DNA of 64,000 nt, taken from NCBI GenBank assembly GCA_022072405.1, contig JAJVHX010000015.1, forward strand, positions 1 through 64,000. The letters run 5' to 3'. Made by a program: the position numbers and the translations under genes. Under the pieces are notes generated by a model that saw only the letters and a list, made by a program, of their open reading frames with translations, did not search any database and was not told where the DNA came from. Source of the DNA: Phycisphaerae bacterium (GTDB taxonomy: Bacteria > Planctomycetota > Phycisphaerae > UBA1845 > CAIVHJ01). Position 1 is the first letter of the stretch. Every line of letters starts with the position of its first letter. This document shows, in pieces, positions 25,831 through 33,249 of the stretch.

Positions 25831-26400
25831 TTATCGGCGCGCGGCGGCCTTTTTCTTGCGGATCGAGGTCGAACGGGGGGCTTTCCGGACCACTTTCCGG
25901 GCAGTTGTTTTTTGGCGCGAACTCCGGGAGGCGGGTTTTTTGCTCCTCATCGCCAGTATCCATTCGTAACCGGCAATAAATTCCTTGACCGGAGCCTTGG
26001 CGACGGCCTCGCCGATCAGCTCCAGCGGCAGATCCTCCAGTTTTTTGAAGCGAATACAGGCTTTACCAGCATCCAGTTTTTTACCGCTCCGGCGATATTC
26101 CGCATCGAACCAATCCTTCAGACCCGGTTCCATATAGAGGTGGCATAGATAAACCGCCATGTGGTTCTTCTGCGAAGCTAATCCGGCGAAGGGCAGCGGC
26201 TGTTGGGGGTCGCAATGATACCCCGGCGGATAGAGTGTATGGGGCACATAATATCCAATCATGCCATACTGCATGCCCTCCTCGAAACCCCTGGGCAGAT
26301 GTTTGAGGATTACCCGTCGAACTTTTTCCAGCGCCAGGCGGCGATCATCCGGCAGGGCAGCCAGATATTCTGTAACACTCCGTGCGGTTTTGTTGGTCAT
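25831..26400 (-). CDS. DUF1801-family protein, last gene of the TPP-riboswitch operon
   Basis: Start: the ATG at 26400, with GGAG 9 nt upstream; an ATG at 26436 overlapping the previous stop is an alternative. The residues GFEEGMQYGMIGYYVPHTLYPPGY match the YdhG/DUF1801 signature, followed by a Lys/Arg-rich tail of about 35 residues that ends in KKKAAARR. DUF1801 proteins have a compact fold related to frataxin-like domains and unclear function. The basic tail could bind nucleic acid. It is the last of a co-directional run starting at 32892. Confidence 0.75.
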   Translation of the reverse strand: MTNKTARSVTEYLAALPDDRRLALEKVRRVILKHLPRGFEEGMQYGMIGYYVPHTLYPPGYHCDPQQPLPFAGLASQKNHMAVYLCHLYMEPGLKDWFDAEYRRSGKKLDAGKACIRFKKLEDLPLELIGEAVAKAPVKEFIAGYEWILAMRSKKPASRSSRQKTTARKVVRKAPRSTSIRKKKAAARR

Positions 26401-26435
26401 CGATGGATGCTCCAGTGCGGCGAATTGGAGGGACA

Positions 26436-26915
26436 CTAAAACACGCGCGGTTTGCCCAGCAGAGTCCGATTGACGGTCAGCTGGCCAAAATGCCAGTAGG
26501 GATGCGCGGCCAACAGCGCCACCAGCGTCCCGATGGTTGGAAACATTTTGGAGCCGGTCGGATTGGGTTGCCCAAAACTTTCCTCGGTCAGATTCTGAAT
26601 ACAGGTGATGGCGCGTTCATTGGTCGTAGTAAAATGTTTCCAGGCCTGCTCCATCGTCATACCATCATCTTTCAGGCATTTACTATTGCCGCCGAATTGA
26701 TCATGCAGTTCCTGGGGCAGCTTCATCCCCTGACCATCCAGCGTCCCGGCCATTTGATCTGCGCTCACCGCCAGATGCGTCAGAATCCAGCAGACATGGT
26801 TACCCGTGCTGCCCGGTTGAAAATGAGCGTCTTCCTCCGAAAAATCCTTGATAAAATTTTCGAATAATTCCTGGGCGGTTTTAAGCTGATAAACCAGCGC
26901 ATCTTTGGAATTCAT
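26436..26915 (-). CDS. DinB/YfiT-like metal-dependent protein (copy 4)
   Basis: The 159-residue four-helix-bundle protein has the DinB-type metal ligands: H in WILTHLA (helix 2) and a HPYWHFGQL motif near the end (HxxxH, then Q). AAAGGAG lies 7 nt before the ATG. DinB-superfamily members bind Ni or Zn, and several (BstA, YfiT, MDMPI) use low-molecular-weight thiols in S-transfer or isomerisation. The substrate here is unknown. It overlaps or abuts the DUF1801 gene and follows the TPR gene by 178 nt, the largest gap in the run. Confidence 0.85.
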   Translation of the reverse strand: MNSKDALVYQLKTAQELFENFIKDFSEEDAHFQPGSTGNHVCWILTHLAVSADQMAGTLDGQGMKLPQELHDQFGGNSKCLKDDGMTMEQAWKHFTTTNERAITCIQNLTEESFGQPNPTGSKMFPTIGTLVALLAAHPYWHFGQLTVNRTLLGKPRVF

Positions 26916-27093
26916 AATGGCTCCTTTGTGAATGTGAAGAAATTGATGGGGGATTATAGCTCAAGGGATTTACTCGATCGACAGGGAAAAAATTGTGTTT
27001 CTCGATCACCGAGGTATATGCTGAAGGTATGTGGAGTTACCCAAACCCTCAACGATAGCTTCTGTCATTTTGCGGACAGTTGGACCAGCCAGT

Positions 27094-27495
27094 TTAATCA
27101 GGGCTGGAGCGCCTCCGCAGCAACTCCAGATTCTGGGCAATTCGATTTTTATCCGACTCGGTGATGAAGGACTGGTTCAGCAGATGTTCATAAAGTTCTA
27201 TGCTCTGTGATACCTGCCCTTGTTGGGCGAGATAGGCTGCTTTTTGCTCCGCCACGTAATAATGAAAATAATGGCCTTCCATTTCGATGCCATGATCATA
27301 CCATTGCAGGGCGGTGGTGGCATCGCCCATTTTATCACAAACCACCGCAATGTTATAACTCATCAACGATTTATCGATGTCGGAGATATCGCTTTGCAAC
27401 AGAGCCTGCAAAATATTGATAGCGGCGGAGAAATCACCCACCTCAACAAACCTGGCCGCCTGGTTGGCCTGTTCGACATATTGCTGGTAGTCCAT
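27094..27495 (-). CDS. Small TPR protein downstream of thiC
   Basis: This 133-residue protein starts MDYQQYVEQANQAARFVEVGDFSAAINILQALLQ and has about three TPR-like helix pairs (YNIAVVCDKMGDATTALQWYDHGIEMEG). There is no signal peptide and no enzymatic motif, so it is probably an adaptor. It starts 65 nt after the thiC stop on the same strand, so probably in the same transcript. Its partner is unknown. Confidence 0.65.
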   Translation of the reverse strand: MDYQQYVEQANQAARFVEVGDFSAAINILQALLQSDISDIDKSLMSYNIAVVCDKMGDATTALQWYDHGIEMEGHYFHYYVAEQKAAYLAQQGQVSQSIELYEHLLNQSFITESDKNRIAQNLELLRRRSSPD

Positions 27496-27560
27496 CTGGG
27501 GTCATTCCTATGCATAATTAGATCATTGATTGTTCTGCTCAACTTCTTATCTTCCTCGAA

Positions 27561-29237
27561 TTAACTGCGTCCGACATGCACCTGCACATACTCCTGCTGA
27601 GTGTGTTGAGCGACAGTTTCGTCGGCGATGTTGTCCGAGTGGCAGGCGTGCTTTTTCCCGCGCTGGGCCAGAAACGCGGACTGTTCCGGCGAGAGTCCCG
27701 GTGATTTCATGGCCGTTTTGGTCGGCTGAAAGGCGTCCATCTTGCCGCTGGCCCAGTCGGTGATCTCCTTGCTGATGCGCATGCTGCACCAGTCGTGACC
27801 GCACATGGCGCAGAAATCAGTGTCGACTTCCAGGTCCTCATCATGCAAGGCTCGCGCCGTTTCACCATCGAAGGCGATCTCGAATTGTTTAGGCCAATTC
27901 AGTGCTGCCCGGGCCCGACTCATATCGTTATCCCATTCGACGGCGTGCTGGATTCCGCGGGCGATATCTCCGGCGTGAGCGGCGATCTTGTAGGCGATGC
28001 AACCCTGTTTCACGTCGTCAGCTTTGGGCAAGCCGACATGCTCTTTCGGGGTGACGTAGCAAAGCATGGCGGCGCCGGCGCGGGCCGCTTCGGTGGCTCC
28101 GATGCAACTGGTGATGTGGTCGTAACCGGGAAACACATCGGTGACCAGCGGGCCAAGCACGTAAAACGGCGCGTCGTCACAGAGGCGCTGCTGCACCTGC
28201 ATGTTCCAGGCGATCTCGTTGAGCGGCACGTGGCCTGGCCCTTCCACCATGACCTGCACGCCCATCTCGCGGGCCCGATGCACCAGCTCGCCCAGCACTT
28301 CCAGTTCGGCGATCTGGGCAGCGTCTCCGGCATCGGCCAGGCAGCCCGGCCGTACGCCGTCGCCCAGCGAATAGGTCACGTCATATTCCCGCATGATGGC
28401 ACTGATCTCGTCGAACAGGTCATACATCGGGTTTTCCTTGTTATGGTGGATCATCCACTTGGCCAGCAGCGATCCGCCGCGCGACACCAGCCCGGTGAGG
28501 CGTTTTTTGATCAGATGCAGGTTTTCCCTTTTCAGGCCGGCGTGGATGGTGAAGTAATCGACACCTTGCTGAGCCTGTAACTCGACTTCACGCAGGATGT
28601 CGTCATAGCTGAGGTCTTCGATGCTCTTATCGATGATCATGCTGTAGATCGGTACCGTGCCGATGGGGATGGTACTGTGGTCGATGATGGCTTGGCGGCA
28701 TTCGCGCAGATGGCCGCCGGTGGAAAGGTCCATCAGCGTATCGGCGCCATATTTCTGGGCCCAGCGCAGTTTGTCGACTTCTTCTGCCAGTGAACTGCTT
28801 ACCGGGCTGGCGCCGATATTGGCGTTGATCTTGGTGGTAATCATCCGGCCAATCCCCATCGGATCAAGTCGTTTGGGGGCGTTCTCGCCTTTCATGAATT
28901 TGATATCTGAAATTTCAGACCAGCGCTGGGCCACCGTCTGATTGACCCAGAAGCGCGCATGCAACCGCGCTCCAGGGTGACCGGCAGTTGTTGGATTGAA
29001 AGAGCCACCGGCTTTAGCCGGCGCGAATTGGTTAGCAGTTGGAGCTTCCGATAGGGGCGATGATCCAAGCGGGTTACAACCCGCGGCTCCTTGCCGGTGG
29101 CGAATATTCGCCGGGATCACCAGTCGCCCACGGGCCACCTCGTCGCGAATAAATTCCGGTGTCACGCATTCGCGCGTCGCCACTCGCCGCATCTCCGCCG
29201 TGATCTTACCCTGCTTCGCCGACTCATATTGCGTCAT
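27561..29237 (-). CDS. thiC: Phosphomethylpyrimidine synthase ThiC with in-frame insert
   Basis: ThiC is the radical-SAM enzyme that makes the pyrimidine (HMP-P) half of thiamine from AIR. The ATG at 29237 is chosen because AAGGA lies 7 nt before it. The C-terminal cluster motif is CAMCGHDWCSM (CX2CX4C), and DLSTGGH, GTVPIY and NANIG are present. After IPANIRH (residue 47 or so) an extra segment of about 74 residues appears before LDPMGIGRMITTKINANIG. Part of its DNA is a pair of inverted REP-like repeats (see 28997-29093). The insert lies near the N-terminus, before the conserved barrel, so activity may be kept. It is the eighth gene of the riboswitch-led run, 3.65 kb from the riboswitch. 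Confidence 0.95.
   Translation of the reverse strand: MTQYESAKQGKITAEMRRVATRECVTPEFIRDEVARGRLVIPANIRHRQGAAGCNPLGSSPLSEAPTANQFAPAKAGGSFNPTTAGHPGARLHARFWVNQTVAQRWSEISDIKFMKGENAPKRLDPMGIGRMITTKINANIGASPVSSSLAEEVDKLRWAQKYGADTLMDLSTGGHLRECRQAIIDHSTIPIGTVPIYSMIIDKSIEDLSYDDILREVELQAQQGVDYFTIHAGLKRENLHLIKKRLTGLVSRGGSLLAKWMIHHNKENPMYDLFDEISAIMREYDVTYSLGDGVRPGCLADAGDAAQIAELEVLGELVHRAREMGVQVMVEGPGHVPLNEIAWNMQVQQRLCDDAPFYVLGPLVTDVFPGYDHITSCIGATEAARAGAAMLCYVTPKEHVGLPKADDVKQGCIAYKIAAHAGDIARGIQHAVEWDNDMSRARAALNWPKQFEIAFDGETARALHDEDLEVDTDFCAMCGHDWCSMRISKEITDWASGKMDAFQPTKTAMKSPGLSPEQSAFLAQRGKKHACHSDNIADETVAQHTQQEYVQVHVGRS
28997..29093. repeat. Inverted pair of REP-like palindromes inside thiC (REPIN-like)
   Basis: On the plus strand one copy (28997-29025) reads GAGCCACCGGCTTTAGCCGGCGCG, that is, family 1 in reverse orientation. 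The other (29069-29093) reads GCGGGTTACAACCCGCGGCTCCTTG in forward orientation. About 43 bp separate them. Both are read through in frame by thiC. Elsewhere in the window this repeat is only intergenic. Confidence 0.8.
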
Positions 29238-29321
29238 GTTCATTTCCTTGCTTCATCAAATGTGTGGGTCAGCCCATCCTGCCTGGAATTGGTCAATTAC
29301 CCGTTCTCATCGAAAAAAGAT

Positions 29322-29783
29322 CTATCCCTTTTTAGCCATCGCCTGCATCCGTTTGTCCATCTGCTCAGCAGACACATCTTCGATATGGGTGGCCAGAGTC
29401 CACTTGTGGCCGAAGGGATCGAGAAGTGTTCCCGAGCGATCACCGTAAAATTGAACTTGAACTGGCTTCAGTTCCCGTGCCCCGGCGGCGAGTGCCTTCT
29501 TAAATTGCGCGTCAACATCCGGCACATAGATCAGCAAACCAACCGACGTACCGCCAAAATGGGTCGGGCTGTAAATCTCCATGTTGGGAAATTCGTCGGC
29601 CAGCATGATCACGGAATCCCCGATGCAGATTTCCGCATGCTGAACCTGGCCTTCGGCTCCGGGCATCCGAAATTTCTCGCGGGCTCCGAAGGCACTTTGA
29701 TAGAATTCGATCGCCTGGGCCGCTCCCTTGATAATCAAATACGGGGTCACCGAATGATATTCTTTGGGCTGGTACTCCACCAT
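29322..29783 (-). CDS. VOC-superfamily protein, PhnB/YdcA-like
   Basis: The ATG at 29783 has AGGAGGA 8 nt upstream and gives 153 residues. The sequence VTPYLIIKGAAQAIEFYQSAFGA and LLDPFGHKWTLATHIED is the PhnB-type vicinal-oxygen-chelate fold (two beta-alpha-beta-beta-beta modules), with HAEICIGDSVIMLADE in the middle. VOC proteins bind a divalent metal and act in glyoxalase-type isomerisation, ring cleavage or resistance. The usual metal Glu/His set is only partly visible. thiC starts 84 nt later. Confidence 0.85.
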   Translation of the reverse strand: MVEYQPKEYHSVTPYLIIKGAAQAIEFYQSAFGAREKFRMPGAEGQVQHAEICIGDSVIMLADEFPNMEIYSPTHFGGTSVGLLIYVPDVDAQFKKALAAGARELKPVQVQFYGDRSGTLLDPFGHKWTLATHIEDVSAEQMDKRMQAMAKKG

Positions 29784-29881
29784 ACGCAGTTCCTCCTCAG
29801 GATGATAAATGCAGGTTTTGCTACTCAATTGTTTTTATTGTTGAAGGTCCCAAAGCGCTGTCCTGTCGTGATGATTATTAT

Positions 29882-30538
29882 TCACGCATCGAGTTCATAG
29901 GCGGTCTGAACCCATTTTAAGACCATAGGGTCAATCTCACCCGCCGAGGTGATGGCAAAGCGATGAGTAATGCGATCGCCCTTGGCTGCTCCGCCGGTGT
30001 CGATCAGCCGATCCGGTATTTTCCGGTTCGCCGGCAGTCCCTTGAGGCACAATCCGAAATCGATCCGCGTGCGGGTCGTTGGTTTGATCTGCGCGATGAC
30101 ATGCTGGCGGAAAATCGGCACCATGGTCTGACAGGGGCAGATCTGAATATCTTTTCCCAGGCTTCGACACAAATCGATGAGGGCATCATGCACCGGCCGC
30201 AAAACGGTCCTGGCCCCGCCATACAGAGTATCAACATACGTTTCGGCCATCCGCAGATATTCATCCGGATCGGTGTAATCGGACGATTTCCCGGTCGCTT
30301 CATCAACCAGCCAGCGCGAATAATTGGTTCCGAGTTCATACTCCTTCTTGAGCCAGTCCCGCCGCGCTGCGTCCGACTTGGGCCCCTGAGTCTTAATCAG
30401 CTTTACCCATTCCTCCAGGGAACGACCGGTACGCTCTTTCAAGGAGGATATTCGTTTTTGCGCCATCGCAATGCTGGGATGGGGACTATAAATTGATTTT
30501 TTCGCTTTAGATTTACCCGGCATTTTCCAACTCACCAT
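29882..30538 (-). CDS. DUF4287/DUF5655 protein
   Basis: This 218-residue protein has a DUF4287-like N-terminal half (KRISSLKERTGRSLEEWVKLIKTQG...WLKKEYELGTNYSRWLV), where a short helical SPxxWxxL pattern is typical. The C-terminal half is DUF5655-like (DTLYGGARTVLRPVHDALIDLCRSLGKDIQICPCQTMVP). Such proteins commonly accompany DUF1801, DinB and VOC genes in bacteria; their function is not established. It starts 3 nt after the next upstream gene in the run, so translation is probably coupled. Whether the start is 30538 or the ATG at 30523 is not clear. Confidence 0.75.
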   Translation of the reverse strand: MVSWKMPGKSKAKKSIYSPHPSIAMAQKRISSLKERTGRSLEEWVKLIKTQGPKSDAARRDWLKKEYELGTNYSRWLVDEATGKSSDYTDPDEYLRMAETYVDTLYGGARTVLRPVHDALIDLCRSLGKDIQICPCQTMVPIFRQHVIAQIKPTTRTRIDFGLCLKGLPANRKIPDRLIDTGGAAKGDRITHRFAITSAGEIDPMVLKWVQTAYELDA

Positions 30539-30541
30539 AAT

Positions 30542-30904
30542 TTATTGGTTAGGCGTGGCCGATTTCCACAAGCCGATGGTATTGCCGGCGGGGTCTTCAA
30601 ACCAGGCGAACGCGCCTACCTCACCGACCTGCTGCGGGGGTATGAGGGTCCGGCCACCGGATTTATTGATCTGGTCCAGATAATTTTGCAGGTCATCCAC
30701 CTGAATATATATGTTGACGTACTTATGAGGTTCATGTCCCAGCGCATTAAAATGGCCATTAATGCCGGTCTCCGCACCGGTCGTGATCATGGCGGAAGTG
30801 GGGCCATAAGCTTCACTTCGCCAATTAAAAACAGCGCTGTAAAACTCCTTCGTTTTATGCAGATCCTGGCAGCCGATTTCAAAATGAACTACCGGGTTTC
30901 CCAT
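30542..30904 (-). CDS. VOC-superfamily (glyoxalase-like) protein
   Basis: The ATG at 30904 is chosen because AAAGGAG lies 8 nt before it; the longer frame to 30937 only overlaps the upstream stop. The 120-residue chain has VHFEIGCQDLHKTKEFYSAVFNW at its start and AWFEDPAGNTIGLWK at its end, the two halves of a VOC fold. A central YIQVDDLQNYLDQINKSGG helix lies between. His near the start and Glu near the end are plausible metal ligands. It is 3 nt from the DUF4287 gene. Confidence 0.85.
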   Translation of the reverse strand: MGNPVVHFEIGCQDLHKTKEFYSAVFNWRSEAYGPTSAMITTGAETGINGHFNALGHEPHKYVNIYIQVDDLQNYLDQINKSGGRTLIPPQQVGEVGAFAWFEDPAGNTIGLWKSATPNQ

Positions 30905-30936
30905 TATTTGCTCCTTTGAAAATAGGTGGCGGACCA

Positions 30937-31341
30937 TTAGTCATGGTCTTCCTGGCAGGTCGGGGCATCGTCGGTCGGCTGGCCGAAGGTCAGCAGGTAA
31001 CCGTTGTTGTCCTGCACCGCGATTTCCTTCATCTGGTAAAAATAAACTTCCGGCCCTTCAATAATAGCGACCTGATCTTTCAAATGATTGTAAATCTCCA
31101 TGACATCATCAGTGCGAAAATACAGGCGGCCAGTCATGATCGGTTCGGCGGGCCGGTTTTTCTCCGATTGGGTGGTAAACATGATGCTGATTTGATCACG
31201 CGCCAAGTCACACCAGCAGGGGGCCTCTGCCGGCCAGGAACTGTGCAGACGAAATCCAAGAACCTCGGTATAAAATCGAATCGTACCAGCCATGTCGTTG
31301 GTCTTGAGCATGGGCGACATTTCCACCAGTTGAGCATTCAT
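30937..31341 (-). CDS. VOC-superfamily (bleomycin-resistance/glyoxalase-like) protein
   Basis: This 134-residue protein has MLKTNDMAGTIRFYTEVLGFRL and YFRTDDVMEIYNHLKDQ, typical of the fosfomycin/bleomycin-resistance branch of the VOC fold. It ends in a Cys/His/Asp-rich tail (CQEDHD). It follows the third DinB gene by 4 nt, so translation is probably coupled. The substrate is unknown. Confidence 0.85.
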   Translation of the reverse strand: MNAQLVEMSPMLKTNDMAGTIRFYTEVLGFRLHSSWPAEAPCWCDLARDQISIMFTTQSEKNRPAEPIMTGRLYFRTDDVMEIYNHLKDQVAIIEGPEVYFYQMKEIAVQDNNGYLLTFGQPTDDAPTCQEDHD

Positions 31342-31345
31342 ACGG

Positions 31346-31876
31346 CTAACTCCTCGCGCCTGCTATTCTGGCCAGTTCCACCATCCGGGCCAGATGATAA
31401 TCGTCGTGGTCCGCGGTAAAAACACACATATCCACCAGTCGCATCGGAATCTGCAAGCGCGGATGTTGTGCCGTCCTGGCCAGCAACGACTCGTCCAGCG
31501 CTTCCAGCCTCCGAACCATGGTCAAGCGTTGGCGTGTAAAGGCTGACAATAGAACCGAAACGGAAACAGCATGATGATCCGCCTGATGCGTAGCCCGGTT
31601 GGTCACATCCGCAGCGCGCAGGGTGGTCAGCCCAGCCTGATAATCGTCGATGCGGCCATCATGTAAACGATCCAGATCAAGCAGGTGGCCGATGTTTTCC
31701 TGGATCGACCAGGTTCCCTCCCGTTCCCGCCGTTGCAATATTTCCACGGGCCACTGCTTCAATAAATATTCAATCCGCGCCGGCGTGCCGCGCAAACGCT
31801 CCAGCACCTCGGGATAAATCCCGACCGGAAACTGAAAATTCCACCGTCGTTCAAACCACGGTACTCGCGCCGACAT
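31346..31876 (-). CDS. DinB-like metal-dependent protein (copy 3)
   Basis: This 176-residue protein has the DinB bundle with WSIQENIGHLLDLDRLHD (helix 2, H ligand) and TADHDDYHLARM (HxxxH) at the end. The pattern before helix 2, REREGTWSIQENIGHL, is the class with a W-x4-[IV]-x-H motif. It lies 13 nt after the second DinB gene and 4 nt before the VOC gene. The N-terminus MSARVPWFERRW is distinct from the other copies, so this is not a recent duplicate. Confidence 0.85.
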   Translation of the reverse strand: MSARVPWFERRWNFQFPVGIYPEVLERLRGTPARIEYLLKQWPVEILQRREREGTWSIQENIGHLLDLDRLHDGRIDDYQAGLTTLRAADVTNRATHQADHHAVSVSVLLSAFTRQRLTMVRRLEALDESLLARTAQHPRLQIPMRLVDMCVFTADHDDYHLARMVELARIAGARS

Positions 31877-31889
31877 GGGCTGATCCTTA

Positions 31890-32390
31890 TCAATGAAGTG
31901 GTTGGCGGACCCGCATCATATAATCCAGTTCGACCAGGCCGACGCCGAGCCGCCGCAGCATATTGACAATCTGGGCGCGGTGGTGGATGGAGTGAATGAT
32001 CATCTGCATCACCATATCTTTCGGCGTTGTCTGGAAGAGAGAGCCCCGGGAATCCCGATACCGTATAGTAGCCTGCATATTCCCGAATCCGGTGGTTTCG
32101 ATCCGTTGTCGTCGTCGTATGGCCAGCGCTTCGAACTGTTGTTGTAGCGCGTTGATCGGGGTCGGCAGATCTTCGCTCGGCCAGGGGGTTTCTGTTTCGC
32201 CTTGCCAACGTTTCAGCCAGACCGCTTCTCCGTTATACAGGTGGAGGATGGTCTGGCGCAGTGTGCCCATGCCGATTTCGAAGGGTTGATCCAGCTGTGC
32301 GGCGCTCAGGTGCGTTGCTGCGGCGAGCACCTGGAGGTTGGCCCAGTCGCTGTAATCCAACAGTCCGTGCAGAACGTGCAGCTCACTCAT
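31890..32390 (-). CDS. DinB-like metal-dependent protein (copy 2)
   Basis: This 166-residue protein has a DinB-type helix 2 LRQTILHLYNGE and a C-terminal IIHSIHHRAQIVNMLRR, carrying the HxxxH pair before a Q. An Arg cluster IRRRQRIETTG lies in the middle. Its ATG overlaps the previous stop by 8 nt, which favours translational coupling to the riboswitch-controlled first gene. The substrate is unknown. Confidence 0.85.
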   Translation of the reverse strand: MSELHVLHGLLDYSDWANLQVLAAATHLSAAQLDQPFEIGMGTLRQTILHLYNGEAVWLKRWQGETETPWPSEDLPTPINALQQQFEALAIRRRQRIETTGFGNMQATIRYRDSRGSLFQTTPKDMVMQMIIHSIHHRAQIVNMLRRLGVGLVELDYMMRVRQPLH

Positions 32391-32892
32391 GATCTTTTCT
32401 CCTGTTGAGTCGTGCTTTCATCTGGCGGATTTGCCCGGCGTGGTATACATCGTGGCTGGCGACACCGCTGATCAGCATGAACCAGGTGACCTTTGAACCT
32501 GGAGGATGTTGTGGTAATTTTCGTTCATCAAAATTCCGCACCGCTTCGCGCAGTTGCTGGTGCTGCGTTTCCAACAATTGAAGATAGCTTCGCCAATCAG
32601 CGGCGGGCAGGGGATCAGGTTGTTTGAACCAGTTACTGCCTTTGAGCGGAAATGAACCGCGATTCGCACCCGTCACTTTCCGCCGGATGGCATATTTCCA
32701 ATAAGCACAATGGAGGCAGAGTTCGGCGATGGTATGCGGCGAGGCGGGTGTGATCCGGCTGGCGTTCACCGCATTCACGCCCCCCAGTGCATGGCGCAGA
32801 TTGGGACCATGCCACGAAGCCTGGTCGTAAGATCGATCGAGTAGCTCCACCAGCCAGGTAATTGTATCGTGGGTTGAAGATCGGGCGGACAT
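32383..32892 (-). CDS. DinB-like metal-dependent protein (copy 1), first gene after TPP riboswitch
   Basis: This 169-residue protein has HTIAELCLHCAYWKYAI (helix 2) and VASHDVYHAGQIRQMK (HxxxHxGQ), the DinB_2/YfiT ligand set. Its ATG is the last element of the TPP riboswitch: the conserved GCGGAGGGA core contains the Shine-Dalgarno GGAGGG 5 nt before the start codon, and P1 includes the first base of the ATG. Translation of this gene should therefore fall when TPP is bound. The role is unknown. A link to thiamine salvage, damage control or precursor detoxification is inference from the regulator alone. Confidence 0.9.
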   Translation of the reverse strand: MSARSSTHDTITWLVELLDRSYDQASWHGPNLRHALGGVNAVNASRITPASPHTIAELCLHCAYWKYAIRRKVTGANRGSFPLKGSNWFKQPDPLPAADWRSYLQLLETQHQQLREAVRNFDERKLPQHPPGSKVTWFMLISGVASHDVYHAGQIRQMKARLNRRKDHE

Positions 32893-32987
32893 CGCTTCCC
32901 TCCGCAGTCTGTTCCCCGGAGGAACAGGAGCTGATCAGGTTCCAAGGGTGTGTTCTCAGTCCCAAATCCGTGGGACACCCCTAGCGA
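32892..32987 (-). promoter_or_regulatory. TPP (thiamine pyrophosphate) riboswitch
   Basis: Read on the minus strand, the element contains in order: P1 strand TCGCT (32987-32983), AGGGGTGT for P2, a TCCCA/TGGGA P3 hairpin, CTGAGA, ACACACCCTT, then GAACCTGATC, and finally GCGGAGGGA with P1 strand AGCGA (32896-32892). All core positions of the thi-box are present. P5 is extended by an extra CTGTTCC/GGAACAG hairpin, and the usual UAAU in that loop is missing. There is no terminator between aptamer and ATG, so control is probably translational. Confidence 0.93.
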
Positions 32988-33003
32988 ATGTTTGGATTCT
33001 TAT

Positions 33004-33032
33004 GTTGTAGCGTCAGGTTCCGATAAGGTCAA
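33004..33032 (-). promoter_or_regulatory. Sigma70-like promoter of the riboswitch operon
   Basis: Read on the minus strand, TTGACC (33032-33027) and TACAAC (33009-33004) are separated by exactly 17 bp. Transcription would then start near 32997, just before the riboswitch P1 at 32987. Confidence 0.55.
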
Positions 33033-33249
33033 TTGTGACAGGGCAGATATTGGCGGAGTGGTCAGCGGACTGAAATTGTCGGATTGAATAATGATCCGCC
33101 TGCAGCCGTAACAAATCATACCACCTGATATAACAGCCGATGAATACAGCAGTTTAACAGATCGATTGTGGCGACAGGCAGGCGGTCCACTACAGATCGA
33201 ATATCGCTGCTGCTGCCTCCGCCAGTATGGCCTTCGGCGAGGTGTTATT

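Noticed and set aside
29244-29321. A second thi-box directly upstream of thiC
   Set aside because: CTGACCC- and GATGAGA-like pieces are present, but the CTGAGA, GAACCTGATC and GCGnAGGGA core is not in order. The only convincing TPP riboswitch is at 32892.
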